This document shows positions 8,942 to 18,268 of a stretch of DNA of 64,000 nt, piece by piece. The notes beneath the pieces are model-generated. The model was not told where the DNA came from. It worked only from the letters and a program-made list of their open reading frames with translations, and did no database searches. A program made the translations under genes and the position numbers. This DNA comes from Cellulophaga sp. HaHa_2_95 (GTDB lineage Bacteria > Bacteroidota > Bacteroidia > Flavobacteriales > Flavobacteriaceae): the NCBI RefSeq assembly GCF_019278565.1, contig NZ_CP058988.1, positions 992,001-1,056,000 of the forward strand, given 5' to 3'. Position 1 is the first letter of the stretch. Each line of letters begins with the position of its first letter.

Positions 8942-11900
8942 GAAATAACAAATAATTATTATTAATACCTGTAGTTAAAATAGTTTTAGTCTGATGTTCA
9001 ATTATTTTAAAATCTCTTATTTGGCCATCAATATTTAAAGCCTTTACTGTTCCAAAATAATTTTCATCATTCATTTTATTCAATAACAACCAGCCCTTGG
9101 ATGCATCTAATTTACCAAATTGTGGTTTTATTAGAAATTGATTCCCTCCCATAAATAGATCTTGTAACCCATCGTTGTCTACATCCAAAGCTTCTATGGC
9201 ATGCACCGATGAATATTGAATTTCTGGAGGAAGGATATTTTCTGAAAACGAATTTTCATTATTTAAAAACAAAGTAGTGTAGGGAGTGTCTAATTCTATC
9301 TTTAGAGCGTTTTTTAATACTTCAGGAGAAAAAATTATAGTCATGTCTGCCATTGAATAATCTTTGTAATACAGGATCTTTTTTTTCAAAGATGGCATTT
9401 GTGATAGTAATTCATCTCTATCAAGTATAGGGTAATATTTATTTTCAATTTTCTGGCAAATTACCTGTTCAGTGGTGCCATTAAGGTCAAAATCGCTAAC
9501 GAAAATAGTGGTGCCTTTTTTGTAAAAAGTATTTTTACCAATATTACCTGCTACGATGTCTAGATCGCCATCATTATCAACATCTATAGTTTTCAAGGCA
9601 GTCCATATGCCTATTGAATTATCTAAGTGATATTCTGATGTTTGATTCGAGAATTTTCCCTTTGTATTAATTAATACAGTGATGGGCATCCATTCACCAC
9701 CTACAACTAGATCTGGCCATGTATCATTATTGATATCTACCCATTCAGATGCAGTGATCATCCCTATATTAATTAAAGAAGCTTGTTCATCAAGGCTATA
9801 ATTGTTGTTTCCATTGTTCTTTAAAATATATCCTGAGCCAGGTTGTCCATATACTTGGGGGTTATATCTTTCACCTATAAATAGGTCTAAATCTCCATCT
9901 TTATCATAATCGGAAACGCTTACTGTGGCGCTACTTATTCTTTTAGGAAAAGGGAGTAATGTAGTGCTTTTTTTGTATGTATTATTTTCGTTGATGTATA
10001 ATCGATCATCGAGATGATAGTCATATTTTGAAAATGCTTTGCCACCACTGGACACATAAAGGTCTAAGTCACCATCGTTATCGCTGTCAAAAAATACAGC
10101 ATCTGTATCTTCAGAATATTTATCTTGTAAAAAAGGACTGTCTATAGTCTTATAGGTGCCATCAGTATTTGATAAAAATAATTTTCCAGATTGATTTTTA
10201 GCTCCTCCAATATAGAGGTCCTGATAATTGTCGTTGTTAATATCTGCAACCGCTATGGATGGACCTTCATTGTTGGTCATTCTATCCAACAGTTGTTCTC
10301 TCTTAAAATCTATATAATTATTTTCTTCGTGCTTAAAAGCAACTAGTGTATCGGAAGGTTTTATGTTTGTTTCGTTATTGGGGTTTTTATTGAAAGTATA
10401 AGGCTTGCTGTCTTTCTGATTAGCAGTATATGTGAAATTGGATCTCAAATTTTTTAAGATGGTTTTTTTATTTTCTGGCCATTCAATACTTAAACTATCA
10501 ATTTTGTTGGTATTACCTAATCCAATGACTATTTCAGGAGCAATAGAGCTCTGGAAGCCTTTTGAAGGGTAGTTCTCATGGTAGCTAGTCTTTCCATTAT
10601 TATAATATGCAATAACTTTTGCACCTATAGCATTGGTGTTACCATTACCTCCTTTAAATCTAATTTTAATACTTTTATTTACGGTAGAGTCTGATTTATT
10701 TTCATAAATAAATGAAGGCATATTAACATTGTTAATTACTAAATCTACATCACCATCATTATCTAAATCTCCATAAGCACTACCATTACTAAAACTTTGC
10801 TGGTCTAATCCCAATTTACTACTGGACTCTGTAAATAAAAAGTGACCCTCATTTAAAAATGTTGCATTAGGTACTGCATTTGAAGGCATTAAATCAATTA
10901 GTTTTGTGATGACTTTCTTATCATTTGTTATCATATTTCTAATGGTTTCTTCATTAGCCATATAATTAAGGTAATCCCTATCTAATAGATCCTTGTAAAT
11001 TCCATTGCTCACAAAGATATCTTTTAGTCCATCATTATCTATGTCAAAAATGAGCGTTCCCCAACTCCACTCTGTAGCATCAACTTCAGCGAACCTACTA
11101 ATTTCCATAAAACCAGCATCACCCATATTTCTTTGTAGTGTATTTCTAGGATATTGGTGGTAATAACCATTTTTAACGGCTAATGAGTATTTATCCCAAG
11201 AGTCATAAGATGCTTTAGTTTTTTTCCGGTCGAGGGTTTTTGGTAACATTTCGGTGACCATAAGATCAGGAAGTAAATCATTATCTAAGTCGGCTATATC
11301 AGCCCCCATAGATCCCATTGGGATAGAAGAAAAGTTTTCTTCTAAAGCTTCAGTGAAGTTTAATCCTTTATTATTAAGGTATAAATAATCTTTTTCAAAA
11401 AAGTCATTTGATATATATATGTCTGTCCAACTATCGCCATTAAAATCACTTAATGTGATGCCTAGTCCAAATCCAATAGCACTTGTATAAATGTTGTTCT
11501 CGTTAGAAACATCTAAAAATATTCCATTTTCGTTTTTTAATAATTTGTTCCCTTGAGAGGTAGGAACATTACGTTGATCTTTAATAAGATCATACCCACC
11601 TACAGACCTAATAGAATTATTTAGTAGGTAACAGTCTAAATCGCCATCTTTATCATAATCAAAGAATGCAGATTGTACTGAGAGTCCTACGATATCTAAC
11701 CCATATTTTTTTGATTCCTCTGTGAATGTTAGATCTCCGTTGTTAATAAATAATTCATTGTGTCTGTTCGGATGCTCACTAGGTGGCCCCGCTTTGCAGA
11801 CGTAAATATCTAATAAATTATCATTGTTGATGTCTACGAAAGTTACGCCAGAAGACCATACATTAGAACAAGAGACGCCTGCACTTACAGTGATATCCTC

Positions 11901-12185
11901 AAATTCCCAGTTACCTTTATTTAAGTATAATTTATTGTCTACTAAATTTCCCGTAAAATAGATGTCTAGTAATCCATCATTATTAATGTCGCCCAAAGCT
12001 ACGCCGCCGCCATTATAAAAATTTCGATAGGTATAAGGGTTTAGTTCTTCTGTATACGCTAATTTATTTTGAAAAGTAATTCCTGTAGATTCTCCTTTTA
12101 ATTCGAATAACTTATTTTCATTCTTTGGATAATTACATGAAAATAGGGTTAAAATAGGTAGTATAAATAGATATATTTTTCTCAT
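8922..12185 (-). CDS. FG-GAP/VCBS repeat lipoprotein with UnbV/ASPIC-like segment (paralogue 3)
   Basis: A 1,087-residue lipoprotein (TLFSC, Cys17). Its opening blade NFYNGGGVALGDINNDG, the repeated DxDxDGDxD loops and the UnbV/ASPIC-like region near residue 550 (KGFQSS, IGLGN, IEWPENK) match its two downstream paralogues. It is the first of the three FG-GAP genes after susD, separated from it by 79 bp that hold a strong hairpin. It may therefore be expressed at a lower level than susCD. The last 20 bases overlap the small lipoprotein gene. The role is probably calcium-stabilised binding at the cell surface. The natural ligand (glycan, protein or mineral) is not evident. Confidence 0.85.
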   Translation of the reverse strand: MRKIYLFILPILTLFSCNYPKNENKLFELKGESTGITFQNKLAYTEELNPYTYRNFYNGGGVALGDINNDGLLDIYFTGNLVDNKLYLNKGNWEFEDITVSAGVSCSNVWSSGVTFVDINNDNLLDIYVCKAGPPSEHPNRHNELFINNGDLTFTEESKKYGLDIVGLSVQSAFFDYDKDGDLDCYLLNNSIRSVGGYDLIKDQRNVPTSQGNKLLKNENGIFLDVSNENNIYTSAIGFGLGITLSDFNGDSWTDIYISNDFFEKDYLYLNNKGLNFTEALEENFSSIPMGSMGADIADLDNDLLPDLMVTEMLPKTLDRKKTKASYDSWDKYSLAVKNGYYHQYPRNTLQRNMGDAGFMEISRFAEVDATEWSWGTLIFDIDNDGLKDIFVSNGIYKDLLDRDYLNYMANEETIRNMITNDKKVITKLIDLMPSNAVPNATFLNEGHFLFTESSSKLGLDQQSFSNGSAYGDLDNDGDVDLVINNVNMPSFIYENKSDSTVNKSIKIRFKGGNGNTNAIGAKVIAYYNNGKTSYHENYPSKGFQSSIAPEIVIGLGNTNKIDSLSIEWPENKKTILKNLRSNFTYTANQKDSKPYTFNKNPNNETNIKPSDTLVAFKHEENNYIDFKREQLLDRMTNNEGPSIAVADINNDNYQDLYIGGAKNQSGKLFLSNTDGTYKTIDSPFLQDKYSEDTDAVFFDSDNDGDLDLYVSSGGKAFSKYDYHLDDRLYINENNTYKKSTTLLPFPKRISSATVSVSDYDKDGDLDLFIGERYNPQVYGQPGSGYILKNNGNNNYSLDEQASLINIGMITASEWVDINNDTWPDLVVGGEWMPITVLINTKGKFSNQTSEYHLDNSIGIWTALKTIDVDNDGDLDIVAGNIGKNTFYKKGTTIFVSDFDLNGTTEQVICQKIENKYYPILDRDELLSQMPSLKKKILYYKDYSMADMTIIFSPEVLKNALKIELDTPYTTLFLNNENSFSENILPPEIQYSSVHAIEALDVDNDGLQDLFMGGNQFLIKPQFGKLDASKGWLLLNKMNDENYFGTVKALNIDGQIRDFKIIEHQTKTILTTGINNNYLLFHEIKLH

Positions 12186-12204
12186 CTATTATGATGTAAT
12201 TTAA

Positions 12205-12237
12205 AAAAAGGGATACTTTATAAAAGTATCCCTTTTT
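12205..12237 (-). terminator. 15-bp hairpin between susD and FG-GAP genes
   Basis: AAAAAGGGATACTTT (12205-12219) is a perfect inverted match to AAAGTATCCCTTTTT (12223-12237), with a 3-base ATA loop. In the direction of transcription (minus) the stem ends in a T run, so this is a rho-independent terminator or attenuator. All downstream genes are on the same strand without an obvious new promoter. It probably allows partial read-through and gives susCD more transcript than the FG-GAP genes. Confidence 0.85.
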
Positions 12238-12264
12238 ATTCAAATAATTGGTATTATTTATGTT

Positions 12265-13878
12265 CTAGTAGCCAGGGTTCTGTGTTAAAGTTCCGTTACT
12301 AGCATCAATTTGTTCTTGAGGTATTGGGAATACATTTTTAGATGCAGCAGATGTTGGCTTTTCCCACCAAGCATCATTATATTTTCCAAATCTGATAAGA
12401 TCGGATCTTCTTGTTACTTCCATAAACATTTCTCTACCTCTTTCTGCTAAAAACTCTTCTGCAGTTAAAGATCCTAAAGCATCTGTTAAACCAGCTCTTG
12501 CTCTAATAGTGTTTACATCTGGTAAAGCTAAAGACCAAGCTCCTGCCGCTCTTGCAATTCCTTCAGCTCTGATTAGGTATAAATCTCCAAGACGAACAAT
12601 TGGAAAGTCATTATCCATGTTATCTCTTTGTCCTTGTCTAAAGCTAAACTTACCTAAACGTGCTCCACCTTTTCTAGATGCATTTGGCTCAAGTTCATTA
12701 ATATCTGTTGAATAATTTAATTCTAAATCATCGCCTGTTGCCGCGTAATCCAAAATTACAGATCCTTCGTAATCTGATTGTGCACCAACGATAAAGTTGG
12801 CAGACTTTCTTTCATCCGTATCATCATAAGAATTATAAAAATCTTCTAAAGCGGAGTAACCGTTCCAAGGTTGATTTTGTAAATTCCAAGTAAATTGGCT
12901 AGAATAATGTAGTGTCATTTGTGCGAAATTCATATTTGTACCGGTAACATTGTCATAGGCAATTGACCAAATTATTTCTGGATTATTTTGGTTGTTAGGT
13001 GCAAATACGGCAGCATAACCTTCTAACTCATCTGGGTCACTTGCAACAGAAGGTCTTTGTGCAACATTAGGTGTAGCACAACCATCATCACATAAAACAT
13101 AACCACCATTGTCAATTACATAGCCTGCAGCTGTTGCTGCTTCAGTATATCTAGGTGTTCCTGCATATACTTCGGCATTTAAATATAATTTAGCCAATAA
13201 ACCTAATGCGGCATATTGATTAATTCTATAAGGATCTGGCGCAGTAGTTAAAGGGCTTGCAGATAAATCCATAGTTGGAGTAATTGCTGCAACACCTAAA
13301 GCTCCTAAAAGCTCAGATTCAACAAAATTGAAAACAGCAGCTCTTGTTGCTTGAGGTGCATCTTCTCCCGGTGTTGTTACAATTTTTACTCTACCATATA
13401 AATCTAATAAACGCAAGTAAAAGAATGCACGTAATGCTCTTACTTGAGCTGTCTGGTTGTCATCTAGTGTCCCAGCAGCTAATGCAGTATTACATGCTCC
13501 TATTGCGGAGTATTGAGCTCCCCATGTATCATTTACTGGTCCGTTACCTGGGCCGTATGTATGTCTATGCATATCAATCCAAATACCGCCATCATACCAG
13601 TCACCACCTTTTTGGGTTACTGCCATTTCATCAGTAGAAACAGATTGCACTGACCAATATCCGCCATGATTTGCAGAGCCTGATTCTCTCAACTGATTAT
13701 ATGCAGAACTTACAGCATCACTGGGTCCTGATCCTCCACCATCGAAGGTTCCAAAAGTTGGTTCTTCTCCGTTAAATGGAGCATCAACCTCACCTACTAA
13801 GGTTTCTTCTAAATCCGTACAGGCACTTATAGCTACAAGTGCGCCGCACATTAAAAATAATTTATATATATTTTTCAT
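12265..13878 (-). CDS. SusD/RagB family nutrient-binding outer-membrane lipoprotein
   Basis: A 537-residue lipoprotein (VAISAC, Cys20, followed by TDLEE). It has the helical TPR-like organisation of SusD proteins: an N-terminal SAYNQLRES helix, an ALRAFFYLRLLDLYG helix typical of the family, and the C-terminal signatures IRLGDLYLIRAE-type (IVRLGDLYLIRAEG) and NTIRARAGL. A FLAERGREMFMEVTRRSDLIRFG segment is also present. SusD caps the SusC channel and delivers oligosaccharides or other ligands to it. It lies 10 bp downstream of susC. The glycine-rich N-terminal linker (GTFDGGGSG) is typical of a surface-tethered form. Substrate specificity cannot be read directly. Confidence 0.97.
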   Translation of the reverse strand: MKNIYKLFLMCGALVAISACTDLEETLVGEVDAPFNGEEPTFGTFDGGGSGPSDAVSSAYNQLRESGSANHGGYWSVQSVSTDEMAVTQKGGDWYDGGIWIDMHRHTYGPGNGPVNDTWGAQYSAIGACNTALAAGTLDDNQTAQVRALRAFFYLRLLDLYGRVKIVTTPGEDAPQATRAAVFNFVESELLGALGVAAITPTMDLSASPLTTAPDPYRINQYAALGLLAKLYLNAEVYAGTPRYTEAATAAGYVIDNGGYVLCDDGCATPNVAQRPSVASDPDELEGYAAVFAPNNQNNPEIIWSIAYDNVTGTNMNFAQMTLHYSSQFTWNLQNQPWNGYSALEDFYNSYDDTDERKSANFIVGAQSDYEGSVILDYAATGDDLELNYSTDINELEPNASRKGGARLGKFSFRQGQRDNMDNDFPIVRLGDLYLIRAEGIARAAGAWSLALPDVNTIRARAGLTDALGSLTAEEFLAERGREMFMEVTRRSDLIRFGKYNDAWWEKPTSAASKNVFPIPQEQIDASNGTLTQNPGY

Positions 13879-13888
13879 TGCTTATTTT

Positions 13889-16873
13889 TTAAAAGTTAAC
13901 ATTTACACCTAAGGTTACTGTTCTAGATGCAAAATAATTGTATCTTCTGTCAATACCAGGAGTTAATGGGTCAGCATTTAATCCTAAGAATCCACCATTG
14001 TCAATAGAACCTTTATCAGCTAAAGATGGCTCAGGATCTGCGCCAGTATAGCCAGTGATAGTAAATAAGTTTTGACCACTTAAAGAAACTCTTAATCCTT
14101 TGATATATTTATTTTCTCCCATGTTAAATCTATAACCTACTGATAGGTTATCTAATTTCACGAAATCTGCTTTTTCAACATATAGAGAACTAAATTTAGC
14201 ATTTGTTATAGTTGGTTCTGCTAATTCAGTGTTAACGAAGTTATACGATCCTTGACTACCAACTCTTGGTTCGTAGAATACTCTAAAGTTGTTTACCAAG
14301 CTGTGACCAAATGCACCTCTAAAGAAGGCATTAAAATCCCAGTTTTTATAGGTAATTGAGTGAGACCAACCTAATTCAAAATCAGGAATACCTTTTCCTA
14401 ATTTAGCTAAATCACCATCACGTACCCCGTCACCATCTTCATCAATAATATTGCTAATTAATTGATCTGCTTGAATAGTACCATCACCGTTTACATCTAC
14501 AAAAGTCTGACTTCCATCAACGATATCTCCAGTCCAGATAGGTCCCCATATTTCTCCAATCGCTTGTCCCGGAGCAACTAAGATTACTGCAGTTTCATTC
14601 TGACCAGGGGCTCCTAAGTTTCCTCTAAGTGTAGTGGCGTCAAATTTTTCTAATTCTGTTTTGTAGCTAGATAGAACTAAACCTGAATTATATGTGAAAT
14701 CATCTTTTTTTACGATATCATAATTAACAGCTAGTTCAAAACCTTTAGTAGATAAATCTCCACCGTTTTCAACACGACTACCTGTTGGGTATACAGCAAC
14801 ATCTACTGCTCTTTCCAATATGAAATCAGATACAGTACGCGTATATAAATCTAAAGTTGTAGATAAGCGACCAGAGTTGTATTCAAATCCTAAGTTTGTT
14901 TCAGCTTTTTCCTCCCATTTTAAATCAGGGTTTGCATCTGTTACTTGGTTGGTACTTAATAAATCTGCAGTTGGTTCAAATCTAGCATTTGCTAAACCGT
15001 AATCTGAAGGTAAAGAACCTGTAACACCATAACCTAAACGTACTTTAAATAATTCTGTATTATTTAAATTTAAGTATTTGTTCAAATCTACACCTAAACC
15101 TAAAGCAGGGAATAGACCCCATTTATTATTTTCTCCTAATTTAGTAGAACCTTCTCTACGGATAGAAGCGTTGAAATAAATTGCATCATCAAAAGTAGCA
15201 TTCATTCTACCAAAGAAAGCAATGATTTTCTGATCAGGAGAGCGGTCACTGCTAATATCTATTTGACCAGCATTAATTTTGTCCTGAGACCATTCTAAAG
15301 CATCTATATATGCAAGATCATCGTTTGGAAAATCTCCTGCAGATAAGAAATAGCTATTAGTGCTTTCTTGTTGCCAAGAATATCCAGCCGTAAATTTCAT
15401 ATTTAAATCATCAATAGGATTAAAGTTGTAATCCCCATATGCTTCAAACAACTTGAATCTACTTTCACCAGAAGTTATTCTAGCTAAACCTTTACGAAGT
15501 GGGCTAGTTGCTGCACCTCTAAATAATGAAGTAGTTCTGTAATATTCTGAATTTGTATATTTTGAAGTTTGTTCTGAGTATATTGCATTTAGTACTAAAT
15601 CATTTGATACAGAGTACTTGAAATTTGCGCTATACGTAAATTCATTACGGCTTCCTGTGTTTGTATTTTGATCTACAATAGAAACTGGGTTAAAACTATC
15701 AAATAAACCTAAAGTCTCAAAATATCCTCCATAAGGTTCTGCGTTGTAAGGGTAAGGAGAATTAACTCCTAATACAGGAGCAGTTGGATTGTAAAGAATA
15801 GCATAACGTAATGCTTCATTAAAACCGAAATCAGAATCTCTTTTAGTATAAGAAGCATTGAAGTCTATCTTAAGTTTATCATCTAAAATAGACGTAGTTG
15901 CGTTAAACCTAGTATTAAATTGATCAAACCCTGATTTGTCTAATATACCTTGAGCATCTCTAAAGTTAGTAGATAATCTGAAGTTAGTTAATTCTTGTCC
16001 ACCAGAGATAGAAACATTGTGGATATTAGAGATAGCATTTCTTGTGACTAAATCTAGCCAGTCTATATTACTCCCTAAATCTGTTCCTCCTGCAGTAGCG
16101 AACTCGCTAGCAGACATTCTATCAATTGTATTTGAAATTGAAGAAGAAGCTACAGATCCGTTATAACTAACCTCTGTAGAACCAGCTCTTCCACTTTTAG
16201 TGGTCACAATAATTACACCACTAGAACCTCTTGATCCGTAGATTGCAGCTGCAGAACCATCTTTTAAAACGGTCATGCTCGCAATATCACTCGGGTCAAT
16301 GTTATTTAATGAGGCGCCAATTACGCCATCAATAACTACCAATGGTTGTGAGTTTGAACCTACTGTAGAAATACCTCTTAAACGAATAACAGCGTCTTCA
16401 TTTGGATTACCACCTTTGTTGTAGATACTTAAACCTGCAACTTTACCTTGAAGTAACTCGGAAGGATTGTTTATTGTCCCTTTGTTAAACTCTTCTTCAC
16501 TTACTTGAGTTACTGCTGAAGTTATTTCTTTTTTGGTCGTAGTACCGTAACCTACGATAACAACTTCGGCAAGGGCTTGCGCATCCTCGGCTAAAGTTAC
16601 ATCAATAGTTGCTTTTCCATTTACAACAACTTCGGATGTCTTATATCCTATATAACTAAATACTAGTATAGCATCAGAGGCTACGTTGTTTAATGAAAAA
16701 TTCCCGTCAAAATCGGTTTGAGTTCCGTTTGTCGTACCTTTTACTAGAACACTCGCTCCAGGTAGAGGTCCACTAGCATCAGAAACGGTTCCTGATACCT
16801 CCTGTGCTTGTATCATGCCAAAGCATAGAAATGCCCCAGCAATAAGCAAGCTTTTAAATAGCTTAATCTTCAT
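13889..16873 (-). CDS. SusC/RagA family TonB-linked outer-membrane transporter
   Basis: A 994-residue protein with a cleavable signal (GMIQAQ), then a carboxypeptidase-like regulatory domain (about residues 25-100, GTVSDASGPLPGASV). The SusC-type motif VVIVGYGT and a plug domain (GSAAAIYGSRGSSGVIIVTT) follow, then a long beta-barrel ending in aromatic-rich VTLGVNVNF. A DVNGDGTIQ loop near the C-terminal third may bind calcium. SusC proteins import ligands across the outer membrane using TonB energy. It is the first gene of the minus-strand operon and is divergent from the LacI gene. Relevance to alpha-glucans is inferred from the LacI/GH65/GH13 neighbours. Confidence 0.97.
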   Translation of the reverse strand: MKIKLFKSLLIAGAFLCFGMIQAQEVSGTVSDASGPLPGASVLVKGTTNGTQTDFDGNFSLNNVASDAILVFSYIGYKTSEVVVNGKATIDVTLAEDAQALAEVVIVGYGTTTKKEITSAVTQVSEEEFNKGTINNPSELLQGKVAGLSIYNKGGNPNEDAVIRLRGISTVGSNSQPLVVIDGVIGASLNNIDPSDIASMTVLKDGSAAAIYGSRGSSGVIIVTTKSGRAGSTEVSYNGSVASSSISNTIDRMSASEFATAGGTDLGSNIDWLDLVTRNAISNIHNVSISGGQELTNFRLSTNFRDAQGILDKSGFDQFNTRFNATTSILDDKLKIDFNASYTKRDSDFGFNEALRYAILYNPTAPVLGVNSPYPYNAEPYGGYFETLGLFDSFNPVSIVDQNTNTGSRNEFTYSANFKYSVSNDLVLNAIYSEQTSKYTNSEYYRTTSLFRGAATSPLRKGLARITSGESRFKLFEAYGDYNFNPIDDLNMKFTAGYSWQQESTNSYFLSAGDFPNDDLAYIDALEWSQDKINAGQIDISSDRSPDQKIIAFFGRMNATFDDAIYFNASIRREGSTKLGENNKWGLFPALGLGVDLNKYLNLNNTELFKVRLGYGVTGSLPSDYGLANARFEPTADLLSTNQVTDANPDLKWEEKAETNLGFEYNSGRLSTTLDLYTRTVSDFILERAVDVAVYPTGSRVENGGDLSTKGFELAVNYDIVKKDDFTYNSGLVLSSYKTELEKFDATTLRGNLGAPGQNETAVILVAPGQAIGEIWGPIWTGDIVDGSQTFVDVNGDGTIQADQLISNIIDEDGDGVRDGDLAKLGKGIPDFELGWSHSITYKNWDFNAFFRGAFGHSLVNNFRVFYEPRVGSQGSYNFVNTELAEPTITNAKFSSLYVEKADFVKLDNLSVGYRFNMGENKYIKGLRVSLSGQNLFTITGYTGADPEPSLADKGSIDNGGFLGLNADPLTPGIDRRYNYFASRTVTLGVNVNF

Positions 16874-17220
16874 AGATAATTAATTTAAGTTGAGTTAATT
16901 TAAATTCAAAAGTTAAAAATATGCAAAATACTTGTTAAAGTTATTGGGTGTCATCATTATAAGTTTACGAAAACGGTTTCGTGTTGATAACTTTGCTTAA
17001 TTGCAATAATTTTAAATTAAACACCTGTAGATTGGATATTTCTTAAAATTTCCTGATTATTGTGCGAATTTCAAAATTTAAAACAAAGATACACTTTTAT
17101 TTTTTTCTTAAATTTTGTAAGATAGAGGGGTCAATTGTTAAAAAACTAATATTTGCTGTGGGGTGCGAATTTATATGTTAATTTAACCTATTAATTGAAT
17201 TAACTACTCAAAAATCAAAC
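16874..17220. promoter_or_regulatory. Divergent regulatory region between susC and lacI-type gene
   Basis: This 347-bp AT-rich non-coding stretch separates two divergent transcription units. It holds one LacI-type palindrome (16967-16982). A possible minus-strand -7 box TATCTTTG reads on the minus strand at 17091-17084; I do not see a convincing -33 TTG at the right distance. No ORF of useful size is present. A GTGCGAATTT direct repeat (17062 and 17163) may be chance. Confidence 0.6.
16967..16982. promoter_or_regulatory. LacI-family operator candidate
   Basis: ACGAAAACGGTTTCGT is a near-perfect palindrome centred on a CpG, with only one mismatched pair. It fits the CGnAAnCGnTTnCG pattern bound by LacI/GalR-family proteins. 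It lies about 95 bp upstream of the susC start and about 240 bp upstream of the LacI-family gene, so it is probably that regulator's own site for the SusCD operon. Confidence 0.7.
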
Positions 17221-18249
17221 ATGTTAAAGCGAAAAATAACACTAAAACACATTGCTAGAGAATTGGAAGTTTCGATTTCTACAGTTTCTAAGGCACTTAA
17301 AAATAGTGAAGAAATTAGCAGGGATACTAAGGAGAAAATTCAGGCCTTCGCAAAACTTTACAACTACAAACCAAACAATATTGCTATTAGCTTAAAGAAT
17401 AAAAGCACTAAAAATATTGCGGTAATTATACCTGACATTGTTCATCATTTTTTTACTACTGTTTTCCATGGAATAGAAAAGATTGCCAATGAGAAAGGGT
17501 ATAATGTAATTCTATGTGTATCTGATGAATCTTTTGATAAAGAAGTGATAAACATGGAAATTCTTGCCAATGGAAGTGTGGATGGTTTTATCATGTCCTT
17601 ATCTTCTGAAACTCAGCTTAAGAATGATTATAACCATTTAAAGGAGCTTACGGAGCAAGGAATTCCTTTGGTTTTATTTGATCGGGTTACGGATCAAGTA
17701 GCATGTGATAAGGTGTTAATTAATGATAAGGATGGTGCCTACAGATCCGTAAAGAAGTTAATTGAAAATGGTAAAAAGCGAATAGCTTTGGTTGCTACAG
17801 AAGACTATTTAAGTGTGAGTAAAGAAAGGGCTGATGGTTATTTTCAGGCTTTAAAGGAGTTTAATATAGCGGTAGAAGATAACTTGATATTAAAATTACC
17901 TTCTATGAGTAGTGTAGAAGGAGATGCGATGGAATCCTTCCTTAAAAAAGAAAAGGTAGATGCTGTATTATGTGTAAATGAAATTTATGCGATTCACGGC
18001 ATGCGGATTGCCCAAAAGCTTGGGTTTAAAATTCCGGAGGATATAGAATTTATCGGATTTACAGATGGAATTTTATCAAAATTTTCAAATCCTACATTAA
18101 CTGCAGTGGCACAACACGGGGAGAAAATGGGAGAGATTTCTGCGGAAATGTTGATAGAGAAGATAGAAAGTGAAAATGATGTAGAAACCTATCGTACAGA
18201 AATTTTAGAGCCAACAATTATAGAACGAGAATCAACCTTAAATGCGTAA
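17221..18249 (+). CDS. LacI-family transcriptional regulator of the glycan locus
   Basis: A 342-residue regulator. The N-terminal helix-turn-helix covers about residues 6-30 (ITLKHIARELEVSISTVSKAL), with the hinge helix (YNYKPNNIAISLKNKST) to about residue 62. The rest is a periplasmic-binding-protein-like effector domain (NIAVIIPDIVHHFF, GFIMSLSS, IEFIGFTDG). Such proteins usually sense a sugar or sugar phosphate and bind palindromes like the one at 16967-16982. It heads the plus-strand operon, 19 bp before the phosphoglucomutase gene. Maltose or maltodextrin as effector is a reasonable inference from GH65 and GH13. Whether it represses or activates susC is not shown by the sequence. Confidence 0.95.
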   Translation: MLKRKITLKHIARELEVSISTVSKALKNSEEISRDTKEKIQAFAKLYNYKPNNIAISLKNKSTKNIAVIIPDIVHHFFTTVFHGIEKIANEKGYNVILCVSDESFDKEVINMEILANGSVDGFIMSLSSETQLKNDYNHLKELTEQGIPLVLFDRVTDQVACDKVLINDKDGAYRSVKKLIENGKKRIALVATEDYLSVSKERADGYFQALKEFNIAVEDNLILKLPSMSSVEGDAMESFLKKEKVDAVLCVNEIYAIHGMRIAQKLGFKIPEDIEFIGFTDGILSKFSNPTLTAVAQHGEKMGEISAEMLIEKIESENDVETYRTEILEPTIIERESTLNA

Positions 18250-18268
18250 GAATTAGAGAATATTTATA

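Noticed and set aside
17062..17172. Direct repeat GTGCGAATTT at 17062 and 17163
   Set aside because: It is ten bases only, not palindromic, and could be chance in this region.
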